From Ceratotherium simum simum (Eukaryota > Chordata > Mammalia > Perissodactyla > Rhinocerotidae): DNA of 64,000 nt. The translations under genes were made by a program, and so were the position numbers. Shown piece after piece: positions 31,945 to 43,544 of this stretch. The stretch spans positions 25,303,918 to 25,367,917 of the forward strand of contig NW_004454163.1 of the NCBI RefSeq assembly GCF_000283155.1, in the 5' to 3' direction. A model generated the notes under the pieces. That model had not been told where the DNA came from. It worked only from the letters and a program-made list of their open reading frames with translations, and ran no database searches. The stretch's first letter is position 1. Each line of letters starts with the position of its first letter.

Positions 31945-32844
31945 CTTGCCCTGGACTTGCCTACCACATATCTCTTCATTTCTTTCACTCACCAGCATAA
32001 TTCGTACAACTTGCCACTTCATTTATGCCTGTCCTACAAGTGTGGTCATTTGGGAAAATCTCAGTAATCATCACATCTCTCAGTCTAGTAATTCAAATTA
32101 ATATAAAATATTTTGCAGAAAAAAATGGTCTTTCATAAGAGCTAAATATCTTAAAATAGAGAATAAAGTATGTCAAAAATAAAATCTTTCTACATGCTGT
32201 CAAAAAAAAAGACAGTTCACAAAAGTTAAAACTCAAAGGTTGGATAAAGATAGATCCATAATACAAGGAAAACATAATTCAGAGGTCATGATATCAATAT
32301 CACAGAAGCAGAATTCAAAGTAAAATATCAAATGGGACAAAGAGGATCATTTTATTTTTATAAAGGTTACAGTAAAGTAAAATAAAGTTATAATAGTACC
32401 GAAATATATGCACCAAATCAAATAGTATCAAAATACATAAAGTAAAACTAATTGAATTAAAAATAAGAATTGACAGACATAACACAATGCTTCTTTCACG
32501 TCTTGACAGATGAGAGTAAATAGTGTTTAAAGATGGAGAGGATTGAAAAATAAATCTAAAAGTAGATTGATTTAATAGATATACGTTCAACTTAGAACCC
32601 CATGATTAGAATGAACAGAAGATATAACTTCTACATCAGTGCCCATGAATTATTTACCAAAAAAGTGATCATATATTGGTCCATGAGGAAAATAAATTTC
32701 CTGAAGCAAAAATCAAATAGACCATATTCTCTGACTATAGTGTGATAAAAGTACAAAATACATTTAAAAATCAGCACTTTTCCCCTTCCAATTACAACCA
32801 CTTTGAAATAAAATAAAAACAAATAACTAAATGAAATGAAAACA

Positions 32845-33050
32845 CCTCCCACCCAGTTGGAGTGCAGCAGCACAGGGTGTCCCGCAACTTTGGTCTTAGT
32901 CCTCAGGGCAGCGGGGCTGGGTGTGGGACTGGCTGAGTCCTCTAAGTTCAAAGTCGTTGACGTTGAGCAGCCTCACCCAGTTTTCCCAAAGTGCTCTTGG
33001 AAGCTTATTTTCCATATGTATCATGATGTGCAAGACGCAAACTGAATTTA
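32845..33050. other. GC-richer unassigned island inside the L1M
   Basis: About 200 bases including AGCAGCACAGGGTGTCCC and GGGCAGCGGGGCTGGGTGTG, clearly unlike the AT-rich L1 on both sides. The L1 appears to resume near 33060. It is probably an inserted element or transduced fragment. I recognise no family, and the short ORFs on both strands have no known domain. Confidence 0.45.
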
Positions 33051-33240
33051 CAGGCTATTTATAAATTACTGTTAATGAGACTACCATCTTCAATCTTAAG
33101 CACGGTAGGAGGAAAAAAGTATTAAAGATAAAGATAGAAGTCAAGACATTGATTTTTTTAAAATAGAATTGATGAATGAAAGGCTAAAAAGGATGTTTTT
33201 TTGAGTCAGACAGACTGGGTTCAACATCTGCCTGCACCAA

Positions 33241-33657
33241 TGTTACCGAACCAAGTGGGTTTGCCTCCTGGTAAGTTAAATAAGACTCTACACCAGTGGA
33301 AATTGTCTCACAAAGTAAAGTGTATTTGCAGCAAATAGGAGGCCATGAGGAATCATTTCCAAAGTCATGGTGTCCCCAAACAAAGGGAAAGAGGAACTTT
33401 TATTTGGTTGGAGAATGAATATTCAAAAGGGAGAGGCGGGTACACTGCAGATTATGGTAATAAGGCTTAATCTCCTCTTGAAGAGACCTTCGAATTCAAA
33501 AAACGGCAAGGTCATGGGTGCAGCTCTTGTAGGGAAGCTTGGTTAGCTTCAGGGTGGTTGCTGGTTGTGTCTCCTTAACATAAAAAAAACAACTTGGAAA
33601 AACAGTTAAATGCTTCCAAACCCACCATTAAGTTCCTCAGGGCAGTAGTTGGTGACA
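33241..33657 (-). mobile_element. ERV1-type solo LTR, minus strand, 4-bp duplication
   Basis: A 417-base endogenous retrovirus LTR left after loss of the internal genome, presumably by recombination between two LTRs. On the + strand it starts TGTTACCGAACC and ends GGTGACA, so it has TG...CA termini. CCAA flanks both ends (33237-33240 and 33658-33661), the four-base duplication typical of gammaretrovirus-like ERV1. On the minus strand an AATAAA polyadenylation signal (33399-33404) lies about 160 bases before the 3' end, as expected in an LTR. The host MIR reads through continuously when it is removed. No viral gene is present. Subfamily unknown. Confidence 0.85.
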
Positions 33658-33716
33658 CCAATACTAACTATGGTGCCTGGGGTCAGGTACATAAACTCTG
33701 GAAGCCTCAGTATTCT

Positions 33717-34071
33717 TTTTTTTTTTCTTTTTTTAATTTTTTGTTTATTGCAGTAACATTGGTTTATAACATTGTATAAATTTCAGGTGTATATCATTAT
33801 ACTTCTATTTCTGCATAGATTACATCATGTTCACCATCCAAATAGTAATTACAACCCATCACCACACACACATGCAGAATTATCCCTTTCGGCCTCCTCC
33901 CTCCTCCCTTCCCCTCTGGTAACCACCAATCCAATCTCTGTCTCTATGTGTTTGTTTATCGTTGTTATTATCTACTACTTAATGAAGGAAGTCATATGGT
34001 ATTTGACCTTCTCCTTTTGACTTATTTCACTTTGCATAATACTCTCAATGTCCATCCATGTTGTCACAAAT
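33717..34071 (-). mobile_element. 5'-truncated young L1 3' end, minus strand, 18-bp duplication
   Basis: The last 355 bases of a LINE-1 in antisense: a T run at the left (poly-A tail), TTGCAGTAACATTGGTTTAT, GATTACATCATGTTCACCAT, CTCTGGTAACCACCAATCC, GTCATATGGTATTTGACC, TTATTTCACTTTGCATAATA and CCATCCATGTTGTCAC. This is the 3' end seen in lineage-specific L1s of horses and other laurasiatherians. The 18-base duplication TGGAAGCCTCAGTATTCT is identical at 33699-33716 and 34072-34089, implying a recent L1-type insertion. Confidence 0.92.
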
Positions 34072-36114
34072 TGGAAGCCTCAGTATTCTCTTCAGCACTA
34101 TGAAGAAAACCAGAAGGATGTTGGGGGATTAAATGAGATAATATATGTAAGGTTCTTACCGTGAAATACTCAACACATGTCTGCTGTTATTAATCAGTGT
34201 GGGCTTTTGAAAAGATCAATAAAATAAACAAACCTCTGGTCAATCCAAAGACAAAAGAGAAAAAAATGAACATTAATGATGAGAAAGTATATATAGCAAC
34301 AGACATGATTATTTTAAAAGTTATAAGAGAACTATACATTATTTTATTCTACCAAATTAAAATCTCAATGAAACGGTTTATTTTCTAAGAAAATATAAAT
34401 TACAAAGTCTTACTCAAGAACAGTTAGAAAACCTGAATAGACCAAAACTATTAAAGAAATTGAAAACAATTGTTAAAACATGATCCCCACAAAAAGCCCA
34501 TAATGTTGTTTAGAGGGAATTCTAACTACCTTCAAGACACAAAATAATTCCTATATGATTCAAATTTTCTAACCATAAAAAGATGGAAACATATCAACTC
34601 ATGTTACAAAATGAGATCAGTCTTTCTACCAAAACCTGTCAAAGCACAAGAAAAAAAAGTTGTAACCAATCACACTTATGCCTATTAGATACAAAAATGC
34701 TAAATAAAACATTAATAAATTAAATTCAAATGTATAACACAAGATTATGCACCATGACCAAATAGAGTTGATTCCAGGAATGCAATGACGGTTCAGTTTG
34801 GAAATGGATTAACGTAAGGTATCATATTAATTGGACAAAGGAGACAATCCATATTACCATCTTGATAGAGGGTGGAGGTGGAATTCACTATCAATTCCTA
34901 GTTTTAAAAAAAAACTTAATAAAATAGATTTTTCTTTAACATTATTTACAAAAGTATCTATCCTTGACCAACTTTTCTAATAAAGTCAGGAATAATATAA
35001 GGAATTCCATCGTTACCACTTCTAGTTAAGACTATCCTGCAATTCTAGTTAATGCCATTAAACATAAAAACAAAATATTGTAAAGGAGGAAGAAAAACAT
35101 CCAGGAATTATAGATATTATGGTTGCTTACCTCTGAAAGATATTGGAAAAAGGAGATTTATCTGAAAAAGTATTAGCACTGACATCCGGGTTAGTATTCA
35201 GCTGCTATGCAATGGAAAGTCTGTGCAAACCACTCACACCAGTATTTGTGCTGATTGGTGTATTCAGGCTGCACCACTGATTTAGTATTTTAAATTATAG
35301 CTTCTTTTAAATTGTAGCTTCTAGTAAAATCATTAAGAGCTGGCAATAAATCAATAGGTAAATCAGCAGCTTTCCTATTTAGCAATTATGATCAGTTAAA
35401 AAATATAATGGTAAAATGATCCTATTCACAGTAGTGACCAAAGATATAAAATATCTAGGAAAAAACTGGACCAAAAAAATATGCAAGACCTTTTTAATGA
35501 AGACTATTAAACTTTATTGAGGGTCTTATAAGAAGACTTGGTTACTTGAACCCAGAGAAGTTGTATTCCTGTAGTAAAAACACCTAATATTGTACAGATT
35601 CTCTGCAAATTAATCTATAAATGTAACTCAATCCTCTGAAAAATCCAATGGAATTACTTTTTGGAGTTTGATAAAATTCTGGTAAAATAAACATGCAAAA
35701 TGTTTTGAAAAAGAAGAATGATGGGTTGGGATTTTCCTTAGCAGATATGGAAATATGTTATAAAGCCACAGTACTTAGAATAATTTGACATTAGTGCCAA
35801 CATAGACACATCGGTGAAATCAAGTAGAAAATCCCAAAGCAGCCCTATGTATATTTAAGAATTTAGTGTATGATAAAGATGGCATTTCAAATCTGGGGTG
35901 AAAAGATAAATTATTCAATTAATAGCTGAAGAAAACGTGGTGACTAGTTTTCATAATCTTGAAGTTGAGAAGGGCTTTCTAAACATGACACTACAAGTTG
36001 AAACCATATAAGAAAATAAGGATTCTTTTGACCTCTAAAAGATTCTACTGAAAAAATTAAAGAACACAGAACAAACTAAGAAAGATTGTTATTTAAAAAA
36101 GAGCCAATGTTTTC

Positions 36115-36180
36115 TTGTTCATCAGCTGATCCTGCAACAGCACCTGGCACATAGTGGGCACTCAAATAAATGGCTACATA
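36115..36180 (+). repeat. L2 or MIR 3' tip inside the L1M
   Basis: CAACAGCACCTGGCACATAG followed by TGGGCACTCAAATAAATGG is the shared L2/MIR 3' terminus. Too short to separate the two families. Confidence 0.65.
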
Positions 36181-37119
36181 AAGATGTCTTGCAAATCACG
36201 GGGAAATAATGAACACTTCAATTTGAAAAATTAGCAAAAGACATGAAGCATACCAGAAGAAATATGAAAAGTCAGTAAAAAAGTTCAAAAATTATAAATC
36301 TCACTAGTAATAAGATAAATACAAATTAAAATAACAGTTTGTCATTTTTCCCCTATTACTGTATTCCTTATTACTCTGAATTGGCCAATAGGTGGGGAAA
36401 AGAGCATTCATCAACTGCTAGTATAAATTCATAAAATCCCTCTCATAAAAATTTGTGCAATATGATTCAAAGTCTGTAAAACTGCAGACTTTCCGACCTG
36501 GCAATTCCACTCTCAGGAGTTTTCTCTAAGGAAATTACTAAACAAACATGCAAAGATAAGGATACAAGGATATTCATCAAGCATTGTTTGTAAGAGTAAA
36601 CAGCTTGAAATAAACGTCCAAAAACAGGGAGTTGATTTCATAAATTTTGGTACACTTTTTCAATGAAATACCATCCAACAATGATAAGCATTGATGCAGA
36701 CATGCATTAATTAACATCAAAAGATGGTTATGATATGCTGCTAGTTCAAAAAAGCCAATTTCAAAGCAGCATACATAAAAATCATATTTTCATATGCATA
36801 GAAAAAGCCAAAAGATAAATTATCAAAATTTCAGGAGTGATTTTTTTCATTGTATTTTTATTTTCTTCATCATGCTCTTCTATATGGTCTAATTATTTTC
36901 AATAAATGTGCTTTCTATAATAAAAGTGGTAATTTTTAAAAACAATAGAAATGTAATAGTATTCTGGAAAGAAATCTTTAGGCATCTTCATTGATGTTTC
37001 CATCTCCTGAGCTCACTGTCTTACTTTGAATGGTTTCTTCTCACTATATCTTTATAGTCTACAGACATTTGCCAGAAAGTAACATTTAGTTATTATTAAA
37101 TAGAAATCTTTAAATTATT

Positions 37120-37390
37120 CTCCACCCTCTACCACTATATTCATCTACTACTTCCCACCCACTTCATCCCATTGCTCTTTAATTTTTTTATTTTCTTTAT
37201 AATCTTCTATGTGAAATCATTTCCTTAACATATTTGCCTACTTGTTTATTATTTATGTTTCTCCACCAGAATATAATCTCCCCAAGGACAGGGACTTGAA
37301 TTGTCTATGTTCAAAGCTATTTCCAGTACCCAGAGCAGTGACTGGCACATGGTAGACGCTCAATAAACACTGAGTTGAATGAATGAGTGA
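37120..37390 (+). repeat. L2 LINE 3' end, plus strand
   Basis: Sense L2 terminus: CACCAGAATATAATCTCCCC, AAGGACAGGGACTTGAATTG, TACCCAGAGCAGTGACTGGC, ACATGGTAGACGCTCAATAA and ACTGAGTTGAATGAATGAG. Strong match to the usual 3' end. Confidence 0.88.
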
Positions 37391-38914
37391 GTTTGTTTTG
37401 GAAGAGTTGGTTTACCTTATATGATTAGGCAAAAGATTCATTGCCTCTTGAGAACCTTTTGGAATTAGATCTGCTAATTCTCTCTGTTAAACAGAGAGGC
37501 TGACCTACCAGTTCGTGGTGCACGGTAGACATCGCTCAAGTCAAGAAGTCAGTAGAGCTGAACTGCAGTCCTGACCTCACCACAAACAAGCTTCCTAAAG
37601 AAGTCAGTTTTGCTGTCCTTCCGACACCAGCCTGGTCCTAATCCAAAGCTGGATAAGGGCAAGAGACTAAGCTGCTCTTCTTGCTGCCCGTCTGTGCTGT
37701 TTCACCTCTTCAGCAGGGTTCACACCCTCCTGTGTGCCTTTGTCCTCTCCTGCTTTGCTCTCCCAGTTGATGGATGGTAAGGCTGCTTAAGCCTCCATAG
37801 GGTGCACTCTGGCTCCTGGCAGGAAGTTTGCATGCAATTTCTCAGGCTGGGAGCAAATATCTGAATCTAACAGAAAAACAAATTCAAATGGATGGATTTG
37901 TTCAAGTTTTAGAACCAGGGAAAAAAATCACAAAAGAGTGGAAGCTCAGGTCTAGAGAGCACTGAATGATGTCAGAGGATAGATAATTACCTGAATAATC
38001 CAAGTCCCAAGCTCCTGCTTTTTCTTAAATTTTCCAGGTAACACAGGCCAAAGCTGATTTCTTCTTATGTATGGAATAGGTGATCACTCCATTTGAAGAT
38101 GCTGTGTACAAGTCTTTATTACTAATCATAGGCTTAACTTTCCAGAATCAGATTTTAAAAGCCTTTGGTATTTAAATAAAACATCTTCAGTTGTAATAGG
38201 CTAGCCCTTTTCTTTCCTTTTTGGGGGTGGGGGTAGAATTATGTACTGTGTGGTTTTCATAATTTGAAAGTATATTATAAAGATGCAATTAAAGAACTTT
38301 AGGAAAGATATTGAAGGTAGTTATGAGTCATCGGAGACTACCTGTGCTGAGAGGAAGGCAGATGACTTAAGACTAAAAGACTTAACCATTTATTGAGCTC
38401 AGAGGACACCAGTCATCTCTGTTTTATGAGCAAAATCAGATACAAGGCTGTACTACTCAGGAAATAGCAATTAACGGAACAGCTAAAAAGGGAAGGCGGT
38501 CTTTGAAAGACGCAAAGATTGCACATTAGCTTCTGGCAGGCGGGTGAGCTACTGGCAATAGCAGCATCCTGCACTCAGGCCACATAGCCAGACAGCGCCC
38601 ATATCCACTCAGCAGTACTGAGCAGCACCCCACAGTTACCAAGGCACTTTAATAGATACTAGCTCATCTGATTTTCCCATTTTCCTTTTGAGAGGGACAG
38701 GCAGAGGCTAGCTTCTCTGGATCATAGAAGAAGATTCGCAACCGGCCTGTGGATATTTTTAAATAAAACAAATCAGTCAGATTTGGGTAACGATCAAGGC
38801 TGGAAAATCTCAGAATTTTGAGACCCTTATAAGCGTGTGAATGTTGTGTATACACACTTCTACAGCTTCCACTGCACCTACAGTAGCATTGCACGGAATA
38901 GGTAATTAATTGCT
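37391..38914. other. Unassigned 1.5-kb stretch
   Basis: Nothing recognised. Composition is more balanced at 37500-37850 than on either side. ORFs are under 80 codons. Confidence 0.4.
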
Positions 38915-39062
38915 ACTCTGCTACTAATAACTATTAACATTGAACATTTACAATTTTCCAAGCATATCACATGTATTACCTTATTTTGTTCTCATAATAA
39001 CTCCAAAAGACACTCGTTAAATACCCATCAAATGAATGGCCTGACTTATGTCAATTAAACAG
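38915..39062 (-). repeat. MIR SINE fragment, minus strand
   Basis: TTTTCCAAGCATATCACATG, TATTACCTTATTTTGTTCTC and ATAATAACTCCAAAAGAC form the antisense MIR 3' part. Confidence 0.6.
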
Positions 39063-39445
39063 CACTGGGTGATACTACTTTCTCACTTCACAACCACAGC
39101 ACCATGACCTTCATTTGACTCTTATTGGAAGTATCTGGATGATAGAAAAAGAAGGGAATGGTGGACACTAGGTAAGAGGCAGCAGTTCACCTCACCAGAA
39201 GCTTGTGTTTCTTGTCCCCAGCTCCAGGAAACTCAATCCCACATTTCTTCAAGTAGTAAAAGCAATGTTCTAGAGCCAAGAGAGGACCTAATTATTAGCG
39301 CAGTCTAGAAATCTTGACCCACTCAGGATGTAGTTTCACTGGTGGAATTTTTCATTGGAAAACGTCAGTGAATGTTTATTAAGTGTTTACCACTTTTGAC
39401 ATATTCTGACTCCATAGAAGAAACAAAATATTACCCTCAGGATCA
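39063..39445. other. Unassigned stretch
   Basis: Nothing recognised. Confidence 0.4.
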
Positions 39446-39447
39446 TG

Positions 39448-39670
39448 ATAATAATAGATACTATTCAGTAAGCATCAATTCCACCTAGGCTTTACATGGG
39501 CTCTCATCACCATAACCATGGAGGAATTATTGTTCCTCTCTGACAACTGGAGCTAAGAGAGGTGATGCAACCCACACGGCTCAAGATCTCAAAGCCAGTG
39601 AGTGGCAGAGCCTCTCTGAACCAAGTTTAGCTCGACACGAAAGCCTGTGCTCTTTCTACTATTCTACACT
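39448..39670 (-). repeat. MIR SINE, minus strand
   Basis: Antisense MIR: CTTTACATGGGCTCTCATCA, GAGGAATTATTGTTCCTCTC, GGAGCTAAGAGAGGTGATGC, TCAAAGCCAGTGAGTGGCAG and AAGCCTGTGCTCTTTCTACT. Confidence 0.85.
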
Positions 39671-40340
39671 TCTTCATGTTTTTAAGCTCCTGCCCTTGAG
39701 GAAACTATGCTTCAGAGGAGGAGACAAGATTCACAAAAAGATAGCCAAAGGTGCAGGTCAGTTCAATTTCCAAGTGGGTGGTCCAGTCCAAAACACTGTC
39801 ATTTGTAGAAGGCAGTAATGACAGTGTGGGGGAAAAGTACCAGAGAGGAACTGGGGGAATAGGATTTTAGTGGACTGAAAGTGAACAGACCAAAGGCTCT
39901 CAATGTTTACCCAAAAAATGCTCCTCTTCTTCCTTTGAAGAGGTTTAGCAGGGTCTTGGTTGCCCAGCTAGAGATTATATTTCCCAGAATTTCTTACAGC
40001 TAGTTATGGCCACGTGAGCCTGTTATAATCATGTTAATGAGAACAACCCCTAAAGGAATAACAGAGCACAAGATAGAAGGACCTAGGTCCTTGGACCTCA
40101 TGGAGCAGACTCTCTTCCCACCATAATATCGTGGAAAGAAACTTCAAAACTGTCTGAGACAGTATATTTTGGGATGTCTTTGTAACAGTCTTCTCCCACT
40201 CTCTCCAATGCGACAAGCTGAGCATAGAGCATATTGTGAAAAGGGTGATTAAATGAGCTTAAATTCATAGTTTGGGAAGGTAGAGTAGAAAAACACCTAG
40301 CTTGAAAAGTCAGCTGTGGTCCCACTGTGGAGTACTTAGC
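39671..40340. other. Unassigned stretch
   Basis: No recognised repeat. Two overlapping minus-strand ORFs at 40034-40325 (63 and 75 codons) show no family. Confidence 0.4.
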
Positions 40341-40794
40341 TTACCATTTATCCATCCAATCACATTCAAGCAGCCCCTATAACATGCTAGGTACTGTGCT
40401 GGACACTGGGGATACAAAGATGAAAGACCTTCTCACTGTCCTCAAGGATCTCAGCATCTACAGAGGGCAATAAGGAGAAAACAATCATCTAGCATTGAAA
40501 TAAGTACCATGACAGGTTGTCCAGGGCCTGCAGGAACACAGGCAGAGGCCATCCAATAAACCCACATGCGTCAGAGAGGACCTCATGAGAGACACATGAA
40601 CTGAGTCTTAAAGGATGAGCAGACGTTGGCCAGGCAAAGGCAAGTGGGCCAGGGAAGGTGGGGTTCAAATGAAATGTATAGGGGCTAGGTTAGAAGTAAT
40701 GACGGAGAAATAGGCAGGTGCCAACGCATGCATTTATTCATATATTTATTTACACAAAAATATTTATAAAGCATCTATTTATTAAGTTAATATA

Positions 40795-40857
40795 ATTAAA
40801 TTGCTTACAATAGAGCCTGGTATATGGTAAGAGCTATATATATGAGCTATTATTACC
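40795..40857 (+). repeat. MIR SINE 3' tip, plus strand
   Basis: ACAATAGAGCCTGGTATATG followed by GTAAGAGCTATATATATGAG and CTATTATTAC is a decayed sense MIR terminus. Confidence 0.6.
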
Positions 40858-41019
40858 TAGAGATAAGACAATTGTGTGCCATACTATAAATATAGTCATA
40901 AGCAAGAAAGACACTGCCCCTGTCCTCTCAAAATTTAATCTAGTGGATAAGACAGATTTTTTAAAAAGCAGGAACTCTAAGATTCCATCATAACTGATGA
41001 GGAAGTAGATTAATGTGTT

Positions 41020-41410
41020 AGTCAGTGTAATTTATGATAGCTGATATAACAAACAATCCCCAGATTTCAATGGCTTATCACAGCAAATGTTTATTTCTTA
41101 CTCACATTACAGCTGCAGAAAGGGCAGCTCTCCTTCCCAAGGGTGACTCAAGGATTCAGATTCCTTCTTTCTTCTGGCTCTATCTACCCTTCAGGTCCTC
41201 CCCAAAGTATTTTTCTAAATGCTCTCCATCCAACTAGTCAGTGAGAGGAAAAGTGCAGCCTGGAAGATAATACACCTGATACTTAACCACTCCTGGATGT
41301 GATACACATCACTTGAACTCTCATTCCTTTGGTAGGAATGAGTCATATTGTTTCATCTAGATGCAAGGGGGTGGGAAATGAAGTTCCTGAGTGGAGAGCC
41401 TCTTATCAGC
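41020..41410 (-). repeat. Old LTR-like repeat, minus strand
   Basis: Antisense pattern ACAAACAATCCCCAGATTTC, AATGGCTTATCACAGCAAAT, GTTTATTTCTTACTCACATT, TGGATGTGATACACATCACT and GGGTGGGAAATGAAGTTCCT. It resembles an old MaLR-like LTR that I cannot name. It separates two parts of an L2. Confidence 0.5.
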
Positions 41411-42124
41411 TGAAACTCTATTCAATCGAAAGGGAATACCACTTGGAATCAGATATCTGGCTCTGTCACAGGGAGGTATGTGAATATATAGGTATGGGGA
41501 GCCTAGCCAACTATAGAGATCAGGGGAGGCTTCTCTGAGGAAGTAATGTTTCAACTAATGCTGGTAAGCCATGCTGGGTAATTTTAAGTACATCTTGAAG
41601 CAGCAAAGGAAAATTTTAAGCAGGAGAGCAACATAATCTGTTGTAAGTTTCAAAAAGATCACTCTGACGGCATCATAGAAATTGGACACATGGAGAACAG
41701 GACTCTTGGAATAGGATGCCATGACTCAGCTGAGAAATGATGAAGATATAAACTAAAGATGTGATAACGGGGCTGAAGAGAAGAGAAACTACTCTAGTCA
41801 ACTGGACCTGGTGATGGACTGGATAGAGATAGGGAAAGGAAGGTAGTAATGATAGTGGTCAGGGATCTGGTTTGAATAACCTGAAGGAATGTAATGCAAT
41901 TAAAAGAAATAAAGGAAGACGGTGACTGTGGGCGTAAGAATGTTGATTTCCATTTTGGATGGGTTGAATTTGACATACTTGCTGGGCATCCACTTGCTAA
42001 TGTCCTGTTGAATAAAAAATATTTAAGTCTGAAATCTCAGGACTGAAATCTGGAATGTGGAATGGAAATATCAGTTTCCATCAGTATGACTTGGGAGTCG
42101 TCAGCTGAGGTGGAAGTCGTGTGG

Positions 42125-43540
42125 AAGCCCCAAAAATGCTACACTGTTTGGACTTTATCTTATACTTGGGGAACCCATCCCATCTGCTTTCCACGTTTCT
42201 CCCACCTGGAGGACCTCACTGCTGTTTGCAATGTCATGGTGGCATCCTGTCTTCCTCAACTCCCCTTCCTCAGCCACCATCTGGGTGATTGCCATCATGC
42301 CTTAGATAAACTCTGTTCTTTCTCAGAGTTTTGTTCCTCCTCATCTTCTCCTTTTTACAGCATGATGCATAAGCTCTCCACTGCCTTTACACTTTGTTGA
42401 TGGGTGCTGTGCAGTTTTCCACTATAGAAGTACTCCCCTACTCCATCCAAGCTCCCACTCTTATGCTGGGGTTGACAGAGACCTCGCTGCACTGCTGTTC
42501 CCGCCACTCTGCCCCAGGTTCCAAAAGAAGAGCAACTCCTCGACCAAGCAGAGATGAAGAGCGCCATTTCCCTGGCCCTCTGCGCTCCCTCTCACACATC
42601 CACATTTGCATTAGTTCTCAGCTTGTTTCCACTCTGCCAGTTCTTTTCACGTGTCTGGCACTAGGGGTGGCTCCCAGGACATTTTGCAGCCCTCTTCTTT
42701 CACCCAGAAAGAAGGTGGACCACTCTGACCCTAAAGTACTGCAGAATGCCAACTGGCAGGTGGCTGGGGCTAAGGGAGGGCGATGACACTGCAGGGCGCT
42801 CGCAGCAGGCAGGAAATCAGGGCACCAGACTGACACCCACAGTTGCAGCTTAAAACTGTCAACAACAGCCAGAATCCTGGATGCTGAACCCTGCTGTCAT
42901 TCCCCACAATCTTGGAATCTTCTCAGAGTGGCTTGAATACTAATGTAGAAGAAATTTCTGAGAAGCCACATTCAGTCTATTCAGGAATGAGAGAGCTGAA
43001 ATAGGGTCTCACCCTCTTCTAGATGCATGTAACATACAGATTCACTCCCCAAACCAATCTTAATCTGGTCAAGGACGGAGGAGAGAGCAATTACTAGACA
43101 TATACCAAAAACAATGTTCTTCTTCTGGCCACCTCTCAGCTTCTGCACTGCTATTTCTAATATATTGGGGTGCAGGGTCCTATTGCTTGCATAGCTTTCT
43201 AAAGACTCCTCCGACCAAGGTAGGATGCCATTGATGTCCGAGGAATTGTTACAGTAGAATGCATGGAAACCATTGTCTTATCAGCTTGAAACTAAGCTTT
43301 ACTCATGGATGAACATCTCTCCAGCCCTAGCTCTCACTCTCAGAAACTCACCTTCTCCTTTCTTGAGCGAGGAAGATTTCTCCCTCTCTCCACCCACTAC
43401 TCCTTGACATCCACATAACGCTCCAGGTTTTCTCTCTCTCAATCACACCACAGAAGCTTCCCTTTCTACTCTGTTTAACCAGATCTCCGCACATCCAACA
43501 GAGAATTTTGTAACCACATGGCAACAACTCATTTGCTTTA
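42125..43540. other. Unassigned 1.4-kb stretch
   Basis: No family recognised. It contains two adjacent plus-strand ORFs, 42062-42400 (112 codons) and 42394-42786 (130 codons). Neither has a recognisable domain, and the region is moderately GC-rich, which lengthens chance ORFs. Confidence 0.4.
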
Positions 43541-43544
43541 AGAC

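Larger units (their letters stand above)
33190..34195 (+). repeat. MIR SINE interrupted twice
   Basis: Three pieces of one sense-strand MIR. 33190-33240 has AGTCAGACAGACTGGGTTCA; 33658-33716 has ACTAACTATGGTGCCTGGGG and GGAAGCCTCAGTATTCT; 34090-34195 has GATTAAATGAGATAATATAT, GTAAGGTTCTTACCGTGAAA and CATGTCTGCTGTTATT. Joined, they give about 215 bases in normal MIR order. The interruptions are a solo LTR (33241-33657) and an L1 fragment (33717-34071), each with its own target-site duplication. The MIR in turn sits between two parts of the L1M. Confidence 0.85.
32095..36950 (+). mobile_element. Decayed L1M LINE (ORF2 to 3' end), plus strand, interrupted
   Basis: A long, old LINE-1. ORF2 endonuclease-region landmarks are ATAAAGATAGATCC (32247), AATATATGCACC (32403) and CAGCAC...CATATATTGGTCCATGAG (32670s). 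The linker continues with AGGAGGAAAAAAGTATTAAAGA and, after interruption, AAAAGATCAATAAAATAAAC (34209). The 3' end is recognisable from GACCTGGCAATTCCACTCTC, ACAAGGATATTCATCAAGCA, TTGTTTGTAAGAGTAAACAG and GATTTCATAAATTTTGGTAC. Every frame is broken. Known interruptions are 32845-33050, 33190-34195 and 36115-36180. Confidence 0.75.
40345..42120 (-). repeat. L2 LINE, minus strand, in at least three parts
   Basis: Antisense L2 blocks occur in the usual order. 40345-40705 has CATGCTAGGTACTGTGCTGG, GATACAAAGATGAAAGACC and CAGGCAAAGGCAAGTGGGCC. 40870-41010 has AAGAAAGACACTGCCCCTGT. 41411-42120 has GGGGAGGCTTCTCTGAGGAA, GAAATGATGAAGATATAAAC, CATTTTGGATGGGTTGAATT and CTTGGGAGTCGTCAGCTGAG. A MIR tip (40795-40857) and an LTR-like repeat (41020-41410) lie between them. 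The first block could be a separate L2 copy, because part of its order overlaps the later ones. Confidence 0.65.

Noticed and set aside
33241..33657. Possible complete endogenous provirus around the LTR
   Set aside because: Only one LTR is present, and host MIR sequence continues directly on both sides, so it is a solo LTR with no viral genes.
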